From Limnohabitans sp. Hippo3 (GTDB lineage Bacteria; Pseudomonadota; Gammaproteobacteria; Burkholderiales; Burkholderiaceae_C), in assembly GCF_003063665.1 (NCBI RefSeq), contig NZ_NESF01000004.1, forward strand, positions 62,001 to 126,000: a DNA stretch of 64,000 bases, in the 5' to 3' direction. The notes beneath the pieces are model-generated. The model did not search any database and was not told where the DNA came from. It saw only the letters and a program-made list of their open reading frames with translations. Numbering within the stretch: the stretch's first letter is position 1; each line of letters starts with the position of its first letter. Positions 8,877 through 19,568 of the stretch are shown here, one piece after another. The translations under genes were made by a program, and so were the position numbers.

Positions 8877-9308
8877 ATGACTGAACTCGCCCGAAAGCGG
8901 CCTGAATTCCGCAACATCAACGCCTTGAAAGACTTGCCCACTTACCGCCTCCCGGCGGCCGGTATTGTCTCCATCTTGCACCGCATCAGCGGTTTCCTGA
9001 TGTTTTTGCTGATGCCACTAATCATCTGGATGTTTGACAGTTCGATCACTTCGGAGATTTCCTTCGCCAAGCTGTCGGCCGCCTTCAATGCCGGTCTCGG
9101 TTTTGTGCCCGGCTGGTTCATGAAACTGGTGGCGCTGGCGCTGATCTGGGCCTACCTGCACCACTTCATTGCCGGCCTGCGTCACCTGTACATGGACATC
9201 TGCCATGCGGTCACCAAAGAGTTTGGCAAATCCTCCGCCATCGTCACCCTGGTGCTCAGCATCGGCCTGACCGCCGTGCTCGGCGCCAAGATGTTTGGTT
9301 TGTACTGA
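8877..9308 (+). CDS. sdhC: Succinate dehydrogenase cytochrome b556 subunit
   Basis: A 143-residue membrane anchor of complex II. It has three predicted membrane spans (around 30-50, 70-100 and 118-140). The N-terminal motif LPAAGIVSILHRISGFLMF carries the conserved HRxSG used in quinone binding. The conserved HHFIAGLRHLYMD after the second span would supply the haem-ligand histidine. The start at 8877 follows a weak AGAAAG; a longer open frame upstream has no signal. It is the first gene of sdhCDAB-sdhE, and the 130-bp upstream gap should hold the operon promoter, though no strong -35/-10 pair is obvious. Confidence 0.93.
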   Translation: MTELARKRPEFRNINALKDLPTYRLPAAGIVSILHRISGFLMFLLMPLIIWMFDSSITSEISFAKLSAAFNAGLGFVPGWFMKLVALALIWAYLHHFIAGLRHLYMDICHAVTKEFGKSSAIVTLVLSIGLTAVLGAKMFGLY

Positions 9309-9339
9309 TCTGCCCCATAACAACAAAGGAAACTGACCT

Positions 9340-9705
9340 ATGTCCGTGAACTACGGCTCCAAACGCATCGTCACCGGTGCTGGCTACGGCTTCCGTGACT
9401 GGCTCGCGCAACGCGTGACCGGCACTCTGATGGCCCTTTTCACCGTGATCTTGCTGGCCCAGGTGATCTTCACCGCTGGCCCCATCGGCTACGAAGAATG
9501 GGCTGGCATTTTTGCTTCCCAGTGGATGAAGGTCCTGACCTTCTCCGTCATCCTTTCCCTGCTTTACCACGTCTGGGTGGGCATGCGTGACATCTGGATG
9601 GATTACGTCAAGCCACTGGCCGTGCGTCTGGTCTTGCACGTCTTCACCCTCGTCTGGCTGGTCGGCTGTGCCGGCTGGGCTGTTCAGGCCCTGTGGCGCC
9701 TGTAA
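9340..9705 (+). CDS. sdhD: Succinate dehydrogenase hydrophobic membrane anchor
   Basis: A 121-residue second membrane subunit of complex II, with three membrane segments (about 27-48, 55-80 and 92-117). YHVWVGMRDIWMDYVKP is the family's conserved stretch with the His and Asp near the quinone and haem sites. AAAGGA lies ten bases before the ATG. It starts 31 bp after sdhC, as expected for the operon. Confidence 0.92.
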   Translation: MSVNYGSKRIVTGAGYGFRDWLAQRVTGTLMALFTVILLAQVIFTAGPIGYEEWAGIFASQWMKVLTFSVILSLLYHVWVGMRDIWMDYVKPLAVRLVLHVFTLVWLVGCAGWAVQALWRL

Positions 9706-9759
9706 CGCGTCAGCCCTTCGCCTGTCATTGCGCTGAAACCACACCAACCAAGTTAAACC

Positions 9760-11565
9760 ATGAGCTATACCAAAGACAAAATCACCACCCGCAAGTTTGA
9801 CGTCGTGATCGTCGGCGCCGGTGGTTCGGGCATGCGTGCCTCGCTGCAGCTGGCCCGCGCCGGCCTGAACGTGGCCGTGCTGTCCAAAGTGTTCCCCACC
9901 CGCTCGCACACCGTGGCGGCCCAAGGCGGCATCGGTGCCAGCTTGGGCAACATGTCCGACGACAACTGGCACTACCACTTCTACGACACCATCAAAGGCT
10001 CCGACTGGCTCGGCGACCAGGATGCGATCGAGTTCATGTGCCGCGAAGCGCCCAAGGTCGTGTACGACCTGGAGCACATGGGCATGCCTTTTGACCGCAA
10101 CCCGGACGGCACGATTTACCAGCGTCCATTTGGCGGCCACACCGCCAACTACGGCGAAAAGCCGGTGCAACGCGCTTGCGCTGCGGCTGACCGTACTGGC
10201 CACGCCATGCTGCACACCCTGTACCAGCAAAACGTGGCAGCCAAAACCAGCTTCTTTGTGGAGTGGATGGCGCTGGACCTGATCCGCGACGCCGAAGGCG
10301 ACGTGGTGGGAGTGACTGCCCTTGAAATGGAAACCGGCGACCTGCACGTCCTGCACGCCAAGACCGTGCTGATGGCCACCGGTGGCGCTGGCCGCATTTA
10401 TGCGGCTTCCACCAACGCCTTCATCAACACAGGCGACGGCCTGGGCATGGCAGCACGCGCTGGCATCCCACTGGAAGACATGGAGTTCTGGCAATTCCAC
10501 CCCACAGGCGTGGCCGGTGCTGGCGTGCTCTTGACCGAAGGCTGCCGTGGTGAAGGCGCGATCTTGCTCAACAGCAATGGGGAGCGCTTCATGGAGCGCT
10601 ATGCGCCCACCCTGAAAGACCTGGCCCCGCGCGACTTCGTGTCCCGCTGCATGGACCAGGAAATCAAGGAAGGCCGTGGCTGTGGCCCGAACAAAGACTA
10701 CGTGCTGCTCAAGCTGGACCACCTGGGTGCTGACACCATCCACAAGCGCCTGCCCTCGGTGTACGAAATCGGCGTCAACTTCGCCAACGTCGACATCACC
10801 AAAGAGCCGATTCCCGTCGTGCCCACCATCCACTACCAGATGGGCGGTATCCCCACCAACATCAACGGCCAGGTCGTGACGCAAAACGCCACCGACCACA
10901 ACGCCGTGGTCAACGGTTTGTATGCCGTGGGCGAATGCTCTTGCGTGTCGGTGCACGGCGCCAACCGCCTGGGCACCAACTCGCTGCTCGACTTGCTGGT
11001 ATTCGGTCGTGCTGCCGGCAACCACATCGTCGACTTCGCCTCCAAGACCAAGTCGCACAAGCCTTTGCCCGCCGACGCTGCAGACTACACCCTGAGTCGC
11101 TTGAACAAGCTTGAAGGCCGTGGCGGTGAATACGCCCAGGACGTGGCCAACGACATGCGCGCCACCATGCAACAACACGCAGGTGTGTTCCGCACCCAAG
11201 CCTCCATGGACGAAGGCGTGCAAAAAATCGCCGCCATCCGCGAGCGCGTCAACGCGATCGGTCTGAAGGACACCTCCAAAGTGTTCAACACCGCCCGCAT
11301 TGAAGCCCTGGAAGTGGACAACCTGATCGAAGCCGCGCAAGCCACCATGGTGTCTGCCGCTGCCCGCCGCGAGTGCCGTGGTGCCCACACCGTCAGCGAC
11401 TACGAGCGTCCAGTGGACGACGCCGTGGCACCATTGGGTCGTGACGATGCCAACTGGATGAAGCACACCCTGTGGCACAGCGCATCCAACAGCCTGACCT
11501 ACAAGCCTGTGAAGCTCAAGCCCCTGACTGTGGACTCGGTGCCACCCAAGGTCCGCACGTTCTAA
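9760..11565 (+). CDS. sdhA: Succinate dehydrogenase flavoprotein subunit
   Basis: A 601-residue catalytic subunit oxidising succinate to fumarate at the inner face of the membrane. The FAD dinucleotide fold is at 18-35 (IVGAGGSGMRASLQLARAG). The histidine for covalent FAD is H50 in RSHTVAAQGGIGA. Active-site segments FWQFHPTG and LLTEGCRGEGA are present, as are HGANRLGTNSLLDLLVFGRA and the C-terminal RGAHTVSDYERP. It lies 54 bp after sdhD and 63 bp before sdhB. A long open frame on the opposite strand of this gene is a codon-bias shadow. Confidence 0.97.
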   Translation: MSYTKDKITTRKFDVVIVGAGGSGMRASLQLARAGLNVAVLSKVFPTRSHTVAAQGGIGASLGNMSDDNWHYHFYDTIKGSDWLGDQDAIEFMCREAPKVVYDLEHMGMPFDRNPDGTIYQRPFGGHTANYGEKPVQRACAAADRTGHAMLHTLYQQNVAAKTSFFVEWMALDLIRDAEGDVVGVTALEMETGDLHVLHAKTVLMATGGAGRIYAASTNAFINTGDGLGMAARAGIPLEDMEFWQFHPTGVAGAGVLLTEGCRGEGAILLNSNGERFMERYAPTLKDLAPRDFVSRCMDQEIKEGRGCGPNKDYVLLKLDHLGADTIHKRLPSVYEIGVNFANVDITKEPIPVVPTIHYQMGGIPTNINGQVVTQNATDHNAVVNGLYAVGECSCVSVHGANRLGTNSLLDLLVFGRAAGNHIVDFASKTKSHKPLPADAADYTLSRLNKLEGRGGEYAQDVANDMRATMQQHAGVFRTQASMDEGVQKIAAIRERVNAIGLKDTSKVFNTARIEALEVDNLIEAAQATMVSAAARRECRGAHTVSDYERPVDDAVAPLGRDDANWMKHTLWHSASNSLTYKPVKLKPLTVDSVPPKVRTF

Positions 11566-11628
11566 AGATTGTCTGGACCGCGCACTCCAAGTGGCGGTCC
11601 ACCACCCGAATACACCAGGAGTTCTTTC

Positions 11629-12333
11629 ATGACCCTACGCACTTTCCAGATCTACCGCTACGACCCTGACAAGGACGCCAAGCCCTACATGCAAACCATC
11701 CAGGTCGAACTGGACGGCAATGAACGCATGCTGCTCGACGCCCTGATGAAGCTCAAGGCTGTGGACCCCAGCATTTCCTTCCGCCGCTCCTGCCGCGAAG
11801 GCGTGTGTGGCTCTGACGCGATGAACATCAACGGCAAAAACGGCCTGGCGTGTCTGACCAACATGAACACCCTGCCCGGCACCATCGTTTTGAAGCCCCT
11901 GCCTGGCCTGCCCGTGATCCGCGACGTGATCGTGGACATGACCCAGTTCTTCAAGCAGTACCACTCGATCAAACCCTACTTGATCAACAGCACCATCCCG
12001 CCCGAAACCGAGCGCCTGCAAAGCCCGGAAGAGCGTGAAGAGCTGAACGGTTTGTACGAATGCATCCTGTGCGCCAGCTGCTCGACCAGCTGCCCCAGCT
12101 TCTGGTGGAACCCCGACAAGTTCGTGGGTCCTGCCGGTTTGCTGCAGGCCTACCGCTTCCTGGCCGACAGCCGCGACGAAGCCACGACCGAGCGTCTGGA
12201 CAACCTGGAAGACCCTTATCGTTTGTTCCGCTGCCACACCATCATGAACTGCGTCGATGTCTGCCCCAAGGGTCTGAACCCCACCAAGGCCATCGGCAAG
12301 ATCAAAGAGATGATGGTTCGCCGCGCTGTCTGA
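11629..12333 (+). CDS. sdhB: Succinate dehydrogenase iron-sulfur subunit
   Basis: A 234-residue electron-transfer subunit. The [2Fe-2S] ligands are in CREGVCGSDAMNINGKNGLAC near 58-78. The [4Fe-4S] and [3Fe-4S] ligands are in CILCASCSTSCP near 146-157 and CHTIMNCVDVCPKGLNP near 203-219. The ATG at 11629 has CAGGAG at eight bases; the open frame continues upstream only by chance. Its TGA overlaps the sdhE ATG by one base (TGATG), indicating translational coupling of the subunit to its assembly factor. Confidence 0.97.
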   Translation: MTLRTFQIYRYDPDKDAKPYMQTIQVELDGNERMLLDALMKLKAVDPSISFRRSCREGVCGSDAMNINGKNGLACLTNMNTLPGTIVLKPLPGLPVIRDVIVDMTQFFKQYHSIKPYLINSTIPPETERLQSPEEREELNGLYECILCASCSTSCPSFWWNPDKFVGPAGLLQAYRFLADSRDEATTERLDNLEDPYRLFRCHTIMNCVDVCPKGLNPTKAIGKIKEMMVRRAV

Positions 12334-12641
12334 TGCCCGTCACCCCCATCCTGGAAGACGCGTCACTGGTCGGCGCCGACCGCCTCGCTCCTTTGAGCGA
12401 GCGGTCGCTGAGCAAGCTGCGCTGGCGCAGCCGACGCGGTCTGCTCGAAAACGATTTGTTCATCGAGCGCTTCTTCAACCGCTACGCCGCTGCGCTGACG
12501 GTTGGCCAGGCTCGGGGCATGTACGTGCTGATGGACCTGTCAGACAACGATCTCATGGACTTGTTGTTGCGCCGCAAGGAGCTGCAGCCCGAGATCAGCA
12601 CCGAAGAGGTGCGTGAAGTCCTGGACCTGCTAAGAAGTTGA
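12333..12641 (+). CDS. sdhE: FAD assembly factor SdhE
   Basis: A 102-residue small helical protein of the SdhE/SDHAF2 family, which promotes covalent attachment of FAD to SdhA. The RGxxE signature is visible as [38 protein letters not shown] follows, as in characterised members. The start overlaps the sdhB stop, so it is the last cistron of the sdh operon, 41 bp before gltA. A frame open further upstream inside sdhB is not used. Confidence 0.93.
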   Translation: MPVTPILEDASLVGADRLAPLSERSLSKLRWRSRRGLLENDLFIERFFNRYAAALTVGQARGMYVLMDLSDNDLMDLLLRRKELQPEISTEEVREVLDLLRS

Positions 12642-12682
12642 CCCATCACGGGTCGAGCACGGATTTATTGAGGAAACCCACC

Positions 12683-13981
<1,299 letters not shown>

Positions 13982-14002
13982 TCGGTTTTCAACCGAACCC
14001 GA

Positions 14003-14028
14003 AAGCCCGCCCATGTGCGGGCTTTTTT
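14003..14028 (+). terminator. Rho-independent terminator after gltA
   Basis: AAGCCCGC and GCGGGCTT form an 8-bp stem with a six-base loop followed by TTTTTT, 21 bp past the gltA stop. It ends the sdh-gltA transcript. Confidence 0.85.
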
Positions 14029-14043
14029 CATGCCCACTGCGCC

Positions 14044-14121
14044 TGTAGGTCGGCACCTTCAGGTCCGACGTGGTGAGCGTCGGCGCGGGTGGTACGCCGG
14101 GGCTGAAGCGACCTACCGACA
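14044..14121. repeat. Imperfect long palindrome in the gltA-leuC gap
   Basis: The outer arms TGTAGGTCGgcacCTTCAG and CTGAAGcgACCTACcgACA pair over most of their length. An inner hairpin CCGACG/CGTCGG (14064-14082) sits between them. The composition is unlike the flanking coding DNA. Together with the next palindrome it fills most of the 315-bp noncoding gap; apart from these and a possible leuC -10 (TAAAAT at 14313-14318) I see nothing else there. Confidence 0.6.
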
Positions 14122-14139
14122 AGACACCACAACTGGCAT

Positions 14140-14216
14140 GGCTGTGGCCCGGGGCTGTCAGGCCGATTTGCTGGCGCGAAGCGACTGATGAGGCCTGGCA
14201 GCCCCGGGCCACAGCC
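14140..14216. repeat. 25-bp inverted repeat with 27-bp loop
   Basis: The arms 14140-14164 and 14192-14216 (GGCTGTGGCCCGGGGCTG with a CAGGCC end, and its complement) match at 24 of 25 positions, the exception being a G-T wobble. The resulting hairpin is very stable and lacks a T-run, so it is not a terminator. It resembles REP-type intergenic elements. It lies 128 bp upstream of leuC. Confidence 0.75.
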
Positions 14217-14344
14217 GCGCAAGTCCCTGCGACGGCGGCATCACGGTCACGCAAGTCCCCACAGAGACCTCAGACCCTCAATGAATGGCAGGGATACAGC
14301 GCTCTAACCGCATAAAATGGCAGGCTGCACAGCAAGGAAGCTCC

Positions 14345-15766
14345 ATGGCACGTACGCTTTACGACAAGATCTGGGATGAACACGTCGTCCACACCGAAGA
14401 AGACGGCACCTCCGTCCTCTACATCGACCGCCACCTGGTGCACGAAGTCACCAGCCCCCAGGCCTTTGAGGGTCTGCGCCAAGCCGGCCGCAAAGTCTGG
14501 CGCGTCAGCTCCATCGTGGCGACTGCCGACCACAACACCCCCACCACCGGCTGGGAACTGGGCTACGACGGCATCACCGACCCGATCAGCAAAGAACAAA
14601 TCACCACGCTGGATGCGAACATGAAGGAATACGGCTCGGCCGCCTTCTTTCCGTTCTTGTCCAAGCGCCAGGGCATCGTGCACGTCATTGGCCCAGAAAA
14701 CGGCGCCACCCTGCCCGGCATGACTGTGGTCTGCGGCGACTCGCACACCTCCACCCACGGCGCGTTTGGCGCACTGGCCCACGGCATCGGCACCTCCGAA
14801 GTCGAGCACGTCATGGCCACCCAAACCCTGCTGGCCAAAAAAGCCAAGAACATGCTGGTCAAGGTCGAGGGCACGCTGGCCAAAGGCCTCACGGGCAAAG
14901 ACATCGTGCTGGCCATCATCGGCAAGATCGGCACCGCAGGCGGCACCGGTTACACCATCGAATTCGCAGGCTCAGCCATCCGCGCGCTCAGCATGGAAGG
15001 CCGCATGACGGTCTGCAACATGGCCATCGAAGCAGGCGCACGCGCAGGTCTGGTGGCGGTCGACGAGAAAACCATCGAGTACGTCAAAGGCCGTTTGCTC
15101 TCGCCCACGGGTGTGGAGTGGGACCAGGCCGTGGCCTACTGGAAGACCCTGCAGTCCGACCCGGGCGCGCACTTTGACGCGGTGGTCGAGCTGGACGCCA
15201 GCGCCATCGTGCCCCAAGTCACCTGGGGCACCTCGCCCGAGATGGTGCTGGACATCGACGGCCACACGCCCGACCCGGACAAGGAAAAAGACGACGTCAA
15301 GCGCGATGCCATCGAACGCGCCCTGACCTACATGGGCCTGCAGCCCGGCAAGGCGCTGTCTGACATCACCATCGACAAGGTCTTCATCGGTTCGTGCACC
15401 AACAGCCGCATCGAAGACATGCGCGAAGCCGCCGCGATCGTCAAGAAGCTCGGCCAAAAAGTGGCCAAGAACGTCAAGCTGGCCATGGTCGTGCCCGGTT
15501 CGGGTCTGGTCAAGGAACAAGCCGAGCGCGAAGGCCTGCACGAGATCTTCAAGGCCGCAGGCTTTGAATGGCGCGAGCCCGGCTGCTCCATGTGCCTGGC
15601 CATGAACGCCGACCGCCTCGAGCCCGGTGAGCGCTGCGCCTCGACCAGCAACCGCAACTTCGAAGGCCGTCAGGGCGCGGGTGGCCGCACCCACCTGGTC
15701 AGCCCCGCCATGGCCGCTGCTGCTGCAGTGCACGGCCACTTTGTCGACATCCGCAAATTCGCCTGA
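14345..15766 (+). CDS. leuC: 3-isopropylmalate dehydratase large subunit
   Basis: A 473-residue subunit that, with LeuD, isomerises 2- to 3-isopropylmalate in leucine synthesis. Aconitase-family signatures are [20 protein letters not shown] and the [4Fe-4S] cysteines in [14 protein letters not shown] and [17 protein letters not shown] precedes the ATG at 14345. It is the first gene of the leuC-ecn-leuD-leuB group; leuA is not in the window. Confidence 0.97.
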   Translation: MARTLYDKIWDEHVVHTEEDGTSVLYIDRHLVHEVTSPQAFEGLRQAGRKVWRVSSIVATADHNTPTTGWELGYDGITDPISKEQITTLDANMKEYGSAAFFPFLSKRQGIVHVIGPENGATLPGMTVVCGDSHTSTHGAFGALAHGIGTSEVEHVMATQTLLAKKAKNMLVKVEGTLAKGLTGKDIVLAIIGKIGTAGGTGYTIEFAGSAIRALSMEGRMTVCNMAIEAGARAGLVAVDEKTIEYVKGRLLSPTGVEWDQAVAYWKTLQSDPGAHFDAVVELDASAIVPQVTWGTSPEMVLDIDGHTPDPDKEKDDVKRDAIERALTYMGLQPGKALSDITIDKVFIGSCTNSRIEDMREAAAIVKKLGQKVAKNVKLAMVVPGSGLVKEQAEREGLHEIFKAAGFEWREPGCSMCLAMNADRLEPGERCASTSNRNFEGRQGAGGRTHLVSPAMAAAAAVHGHFVDIRKFA

Positions 15767-15783
15767 ATCCAAGGAGCCTGGTC

Positions 15784-15912
15784 ATGAAAACACTGATTCG
15801 CCTGACCCTGATTGCCAGCCTGCTGAGCCTGGCCGCGTGCAACACCGTGCGCGGCATTGGCCAGGACATCGAAAAACTGGGCTCCACCATCGAAGGCGCT
15901 GCCAAGAAATAA
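15784..15912 (+). CDS. Entericidin A/B-type small lipoprotein
   Basis: A 42-residue gene lying in the 150 bp between leuC and leuD. The product starts [19 protein letters not shown], a signal peptide ending in a lipobox (LAAC), so it is predicted to be acylated at that Cys. The mature part ([23 protein letters not shown]) matches the entericidin/EcnAB pattern GxGxDIxxxGxxIxxAA. AAGGAG lies nine bases before the ATG. Entericidins are small envelope lipoproteins, in E. coli an antidote/toxin pair; the role here is unknown. It is 17 bp after leuC and 4 bp before leuD, so it must be co-transcribed with leucine genes. Confidence 0.85.
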   Translation: MKTLIRLTLIASLLSLAACNTVRGIGQDIEKLGSTIEGAAKK

Positions 15913-15916
15913 AGCC

Positions 15917-16564
15917 ATGCAAAAATTCACTTTACTCAAAGGCCTGGTGGCCCCGATGGACCGCGCGAACGTGGACACCGACGCCATCATCCCCAAGCAA
16001 TTCCTCAAGTCGATCCGCAAAACCGGCTTTGGCCCCAACCTGTTCGACGAATGGCGCTACCTGGACGTGGGCTACCCCGGCCAGGACCCGGCCAGCCGCA
16101 AGCCCAACCCGGACTTCGTGCTGAACCAGCCGCGCTATCAGGGCGCCAGCATCCTGCTGGCCCGCAAAAACTTCGGCTGCGGTTCATCGCGTGAACACGC
16201 CCCCTGGGCCATCGACCAGTACGGCTTTCGCTGCGTGATCGCACCCAGCTTTGCCGATATCTTCTTCAACAACTGCTTCAAAAACGGCCTGCTGCCCATC
16301 GTGTTGTCCGAAGCCGTGGTGGCCCAACTGTTTGACGAAGTGGCCGCCTTCCCCGGCTACGAACTGACGGTGGACCTGGAGCGCCAGGTCATCGTGCGCC
16401 CGCAAGGCGAAGAAATCCCGTTCGAGGTGCAAGCCTTCCGCAAGTACTGCCTGCTCAACGGTCTGGACGACATCGGCCTGACCCTGCGCCATGCCGACAA
16501 GATCAAGGCGTTTGAAGCCGAACGCCTGGCCACCAAACCCTGGCTGGCCCACACCGCCCACTGA
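15917..16564 (+). CDS. leuD: 3-isopropylmalate dehydratase small subunit
   Basis: A 215-residue swivelling-domain partner of LeuC. Family marks are [23 protein letters not shown] at the N-terminus and the substrate-loop [38 protein letters not shown] follows. The ATG at 15917 begins four bases after the entericidin stop, with little room for an independent ribosome site, suggesting coupled translation. Confidence 0.96.
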   Translation: MQKFTLLKGLVAPMDRANVDTDAIIPKQFLKSIRKTGFGPNLFDEWRYLDVGYPGQDPASRKPNPDFVLNQPRYQGASILLARKNFGCGSSREHAPWAIDQYGFRCVIAPSFADIFFNNCFKNGLLPIVLSEAVVAQLFDEVAAFPGYELTVDLERQVIVRPQGEEIPFEVQAFRKYCLLNGLDDIGLTLRHADKIKAFEAERLATKPWLAHTAH

Positions 16565-16587
16565 ATATCCACACCGAAGCACCCCTT

Positions 16588-16650
16588 GTGGGAGGCTGCC
16601 CCTGCAGCCGAATGCACGCACACATTTCGGCCGCAGGGGCGGCCTCCTAC
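16588..16650. repeat. 25-bp palindromic element between leuD and leuB
   Basis: The arms 16588-16612 (GTGGGAGGCTGCCCCTGCAG...) and 16626-16650 pair at 22 of 25 positions; the other three are G-T wobbles, so the RNA hairpin is complete. The loop is 13 bases. There is no T-run. It occupies almost the whole 102-bp gap inside the leu operon and could act as a transcript-processing or stability element. The general design matches the palindrome at 14140. Confidence 0.75.
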
Positions 16651-16666
16651 CTGCAGACCCGACATC

Positions 16667-17737
16667 ATGAAAATCGCAGTCCTCCCCGGTGATGGCATCG
16701 GCACCGAAATCGTCGCCGAAGCCGTCAAAGTCCTGAACACACTCGACCTGAAGTTCGAGATGGAAACCGCCCTGGTCGGCGGCGCCGCGTACGACGCCTA
16801 TGGCCACCCCCTGCCCGAGGCCACGCTGAAGCTGGCGATGCAGTCTGATGCCGTGCTGTTTGGCGCGGTCGGCGACTGGAAATACGACAAGCTCGACCGC
16901 CCCCTGCGCCCTGAACAAGCGATTTTGGGCCTGCGCAAAAACATGGGCTTGTTCGCCAACTTCCGCCCCGCCATTTGCTACGAGCAGCTGGTAGGCGCCT
17001 CCAGCCTCAAGCCCGAGCTGATTTCGGGTCTGGACATCCTGATCATCCGCGAGCTGACGGGCGACATCTATTTTGGCCAGCCACGCGGTCGCCGCGTGGC
17101 CACAGACGGGCACTTCCCCGGCGCCGAAGAAGCGTTTGACACCATGCGCTACAGCAAGCCCGAGATTGAGCGCATCGCCCATGTGGCCTTCCAGGCCGCC
17201 CGCAAACGCAACAAGCGCCTGACCAGCGTGGACAAGGCCAACGTGCTCGAAACCTTCCAGCTTTGGAAAGACGTGGTCACCGAAGTCGGCCGGCAGTACC
17301 CCGACGTGGCGCTGGACCACATGTATGTGGACAACGCGGCCATGCAGCTGGTCAAGGAACCCAAGCGCTTTGACGTGGTGGTCACCGGTAATATGTTCGG
17401 CGACATCCTGAGCGACGAAGCCTCGATGCTGACCGGCTCGATCGGCATGCTGCCCTCGGCCAGTCTGAACACGAAAAATCAGGGGCTGTACGAGCCCAGC
17501 CACGGCAGCGCCCCCGACATCGCAGGCAAAGGCGTGGCCAACCCACTGGCCACCATCCTGAGCGCCGCCATGATGCTGCGCTTCAGCCTGAACCAGGAAG
17601 AAGCCGCCCAGCGCATCGAAGCGGCGGTACAAAAAGTACTGGCCCAGGGCCTGCGCACAGGCGACATCTGGAGCGAAGGCACCACCAAGGTGGGCACCGC
17701 GCAAATGGGCGATGCGGTGGTCAAGGCCCTCGGCTGA
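16667..17737 (+). CDS. leuB: 3-isopropylmalate dehydrogenase
   Basis: A 356-residue NAD-dependent oxidative decarboxylase of the third leucine step. [23 protein letters not shown] opens the isocitrate/isopropylmalate dehydrogenase fold. Substrate arginines fall in [22 protein letters not shown] and [12 protein letters not shown], the catalytic Lys in SVDKANVLE, and metal Asp residues in [18 protein letters not shown]. The adenine-binding [20 protein letters not shown] is intact. The only nearby start is the ATG at 16667, 17 bases after the palindrome, without a clear ribosome site. A terminator follows. Confidence 0.96.
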   Translation: MKIAVLPGDGIGTEIVAEAVKVLNTLDLKFEMETALVGGAAYDAYGHPLPEATLKLAMQSDAVLFGAVGDWKYDKLDRPLRPEQAILGLRKNMGLFANFRPAICYEQLVGASSLKPELISGLDILIIRELTGDIYFGQPRGRRVATDGHFPGAEEAFDTMRYSKPEIERIAHVAFQAARKRNKRLTSVDKANVLETFQLWKDVVTEVGRQYPDVALDHMYVDNAAMQLVKEPKRFDVVVTGNMFGDILSDEASMLTGSIGMLPSASLNTKNQGLYEPSHGSAPDIAGKGVANPLATILSAAMMLRFSLNQEEAAQRIEAAVQKVLAQGLRTGDIWSEGTTKVGTAQMGDAVVKALG

Positions 17738-17756
17738 TCCGACCACTCCAAAAAAG

Positions 17757-17790
17757 ACCCGGCACCTGCGAAGGTGGCCGGGCTTTTTTT
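17757..17790. terminator. Bidirectional terminator between leuB and the convergent deacylase gene
   Basis: CCCGGC-ACCT and AGGT-GGCCGGG pair with one bulged base around a GCGA loop. TTTTTTT follows on the plus strand and an A-run lies on the other side, so it can work for both converging transcripts. Confidence 0.8.
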
Positions 17791-17813
17791 CGTTCAAAAC
17801 ACCGTGCAGCGGG

Positions 17814-19568
17814 TCAGTGCTGCCCCATGCGCACCAACCGCCCGGGGCGTGCTTCGGTGATCGCACCGCCCTGCTGAACCGCCTCACCCGCGACCCAGGT
17901 GGCCACATAGCCTTCGGCCTTTTGCACAAAGCGTTTGCCGCCTGCGGGCAAGTCGCGCACCAATCGGGGCAAGCCCACGCTCAGGCGGGCCGGGTCGATG
18001 GCATTCAGATCGGCCCGCATGCCTTCGGCAATCACGCCCCGGTCTGACAAGCCCAGGTAACGGGCATTGCGGCGGGTCAGCATTTCCACCGCGGTTTCGA
18101 GCGGGATCGCGTCCCGCCCCCGGTCCCGGACCCAATGGGTGAGCATGAAGGTGGGAAAGCTGGCATCGCACACCGTGCCCACGTGCGCGCCCGCATCGCT
18201 CAAGCTGCTGAGCGCCCGGGGATGGTCCAGCATGCGGCGTACCGTGTCGAGCGAGCCCTCGTTGTAGTTGAAGATCGGGAAATAAATCAGCCCCTCGCCG
18301 TTTCCCGCGCACAGGTGGTCGTAAATCACGGCCAGCGGCGAGACACCCGCCTGCTTGGCACGCACCAGAAAACTCTGCATCACCGAGGGCTCGTAGTTGA
18401 GGTTGCCCTCGAGCGCAAACATACGCCCACTGATCAGGTCAATCTTGGCCAACAAAATGTCCACCAACGGCGGGATTGCGCTGCCGTCTCCGGCCAGGCG
18501 TTCGGACTTTTCAGACAGGATGCGCGCCTTGCGGGCCGGATCGCGCAAGGCTTCGGCCCGCTGTGCCAGCGGCAGATGGGCCACTTCTTTGTAGGACGGG
18601 AACCCCATAAAAGGGTGAAAGCTCGCGTCCAGCCCATTGATCACGCCGATGCCGCGGACAGCGGTTTGCAGGAACAAGGGCAGCCCCGCCTTCACGGCCG
18701 CCTCGACCCGCTGCTGGATCTTCAGGTATTGCTCGCCGCCCGGATCGCGCTGCAACCAGGTCAGCGACACGTGCCTGCCGCTCGCACGCGCGAGCGCCTC
18801 CACACAATCGAACTCGGCATCAAACTGCTCCGGACCGCTGAGCAAGTTGTAATCGCTCACCACCTGGATCACCCCGTGGTTCAGCCCTTCAAAAGCCTGC
18901 GCCAGCCCGGTCAACTCGTCGTGGCCCGCATTGGCCGCAGGCGTGTCCTTGCCCTCGGACGTGCGGTGGTTGTCGCTGCGCCCGGTGCTGAAGCCGGCAG
19001 CGCCCGCCTGCAGGGCCTCGCGCAGCAGGGCCTGCATGACCCGGATGTCGTCGGCATTGGCCTGCTCATGGGCCTGCGCCCGCTCGCCCATCACATACAT
19101 GCGCAAGGGGTCATGCGGCACCTGCACCAGGTAGTCCAGGCTGCGCGGCGTGGCTGCCAGCGCGTCCATGTACTGCGGAAAGGTCTCCCAGTTCCAGCGG
19201 ATGCCTTCGTGCAAAGCCGCGCCCGGGATATCCTCCACACCTTCCATCAGCTTGATCAAATCATCCTCATGGCCGGGGCGTTTGGGGGCAAAACCCACGC
19301 CGCAGTTGCCCATGACCAGCGTGGTCACACCGTGGTAAATGCTGGGCGTGAAGCATTCGTCCCAGGTCACTTGCCCGTCGTAGTGGGTGTGGATGTCCAC
19401 AAAACCCGGGGTGATCCACAAGCCCGTCGCATTCAGGGTTTGCCGGGCGGGCTCGTCCACCTGGCCCACCGCCACAATGCGGCCGCCGCGCACCCCCACA
19501 TCGGCCACGCGCGCAGGCGCGCCCGTGCCGTCGACCACGGTGCCATTTTTAATCAACCAATCGAGCAT
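17814..19568 (-). CDS. N-acyl-D-amino-acid deacylase-like amidohydrolase
   Basis: A 584-residue metal-dependent hydrolase of the D-aminoacylase branch of the amidohydrolase superfamily. It begins MLDWLIKNGTVVDGTGAPARVADVGV. The HxH metal motif is in GFVDIHTHYDGQVTWD, and TTLVMGNCGVGFAP carries the bridging Cys typical of D-aminoacylases. SDAGAHVGTVCDASFPTFMLTHWVRDR and a C-terminal ADLNAIDP complete the fold. It would hydrolyse N-acyl-D-amino acids or a related amide; the substrate is not certain. GGAGAAAAAAAG precedes its ATG, which lies inside the end of the transporter gene (20-bp overlap), so the two are one operon. Confidence 0.85.
   Translation of the reverse strand: MLDWLIKNGTVVDGTGAPARVADVGVRGGRIVAVGQVDEPARQTLNATGLWITPGFVDIHTHYDGQVTWDECFTPSIYHGVTTLVMGNCGVGFAPKRPGHEDDLIKLMEGVEDIPGAALHEGIRWNWETFPQYMDALAATPRSLDYLVQVPHDPLRMYVMGERAQAHEQANADDIRVMQALLREALQAGAAGFSTGRSDNHRTSEGKDTPAANAGHDELTGLAQAFEGLNHGVIQVVSDYNLLSGPEQFDAEFDCVEALARASGRHVSLTWLQRDPGGEQYLKIQQRVEAAVKAGLPLFLQTAVRGIGVINGLDASFHPFMGFPSYKEVAHLPLAQRAEALRDPARKARILSEKSERLAGDGSAIPPLVDILLAKIDLISGRMFALEGNLNYEPSVMQSFLVRAKQAGVSPLAVIYDHLCAGNGEGLIYFPIFNYNEGSLDTVRRMLDHPRALSSLSDAGAHVGTVCDASFPTFMLTHWVRDRGRDAIPLETAVEMLTRRNARYLGLSDRGVIAEGMRADLNAIDPARLSVGLPRLVRDLPAGGKRFVQKAEGYVATWVAGEAVQQGGAITEARPGRLVRMGQH

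Noticed and set aside
9256-11478. Long open frame antisense to sdhA (about 740 codons)
   Set aside because: Same codon-bias shadow; sdhA is intact on the plus strand.
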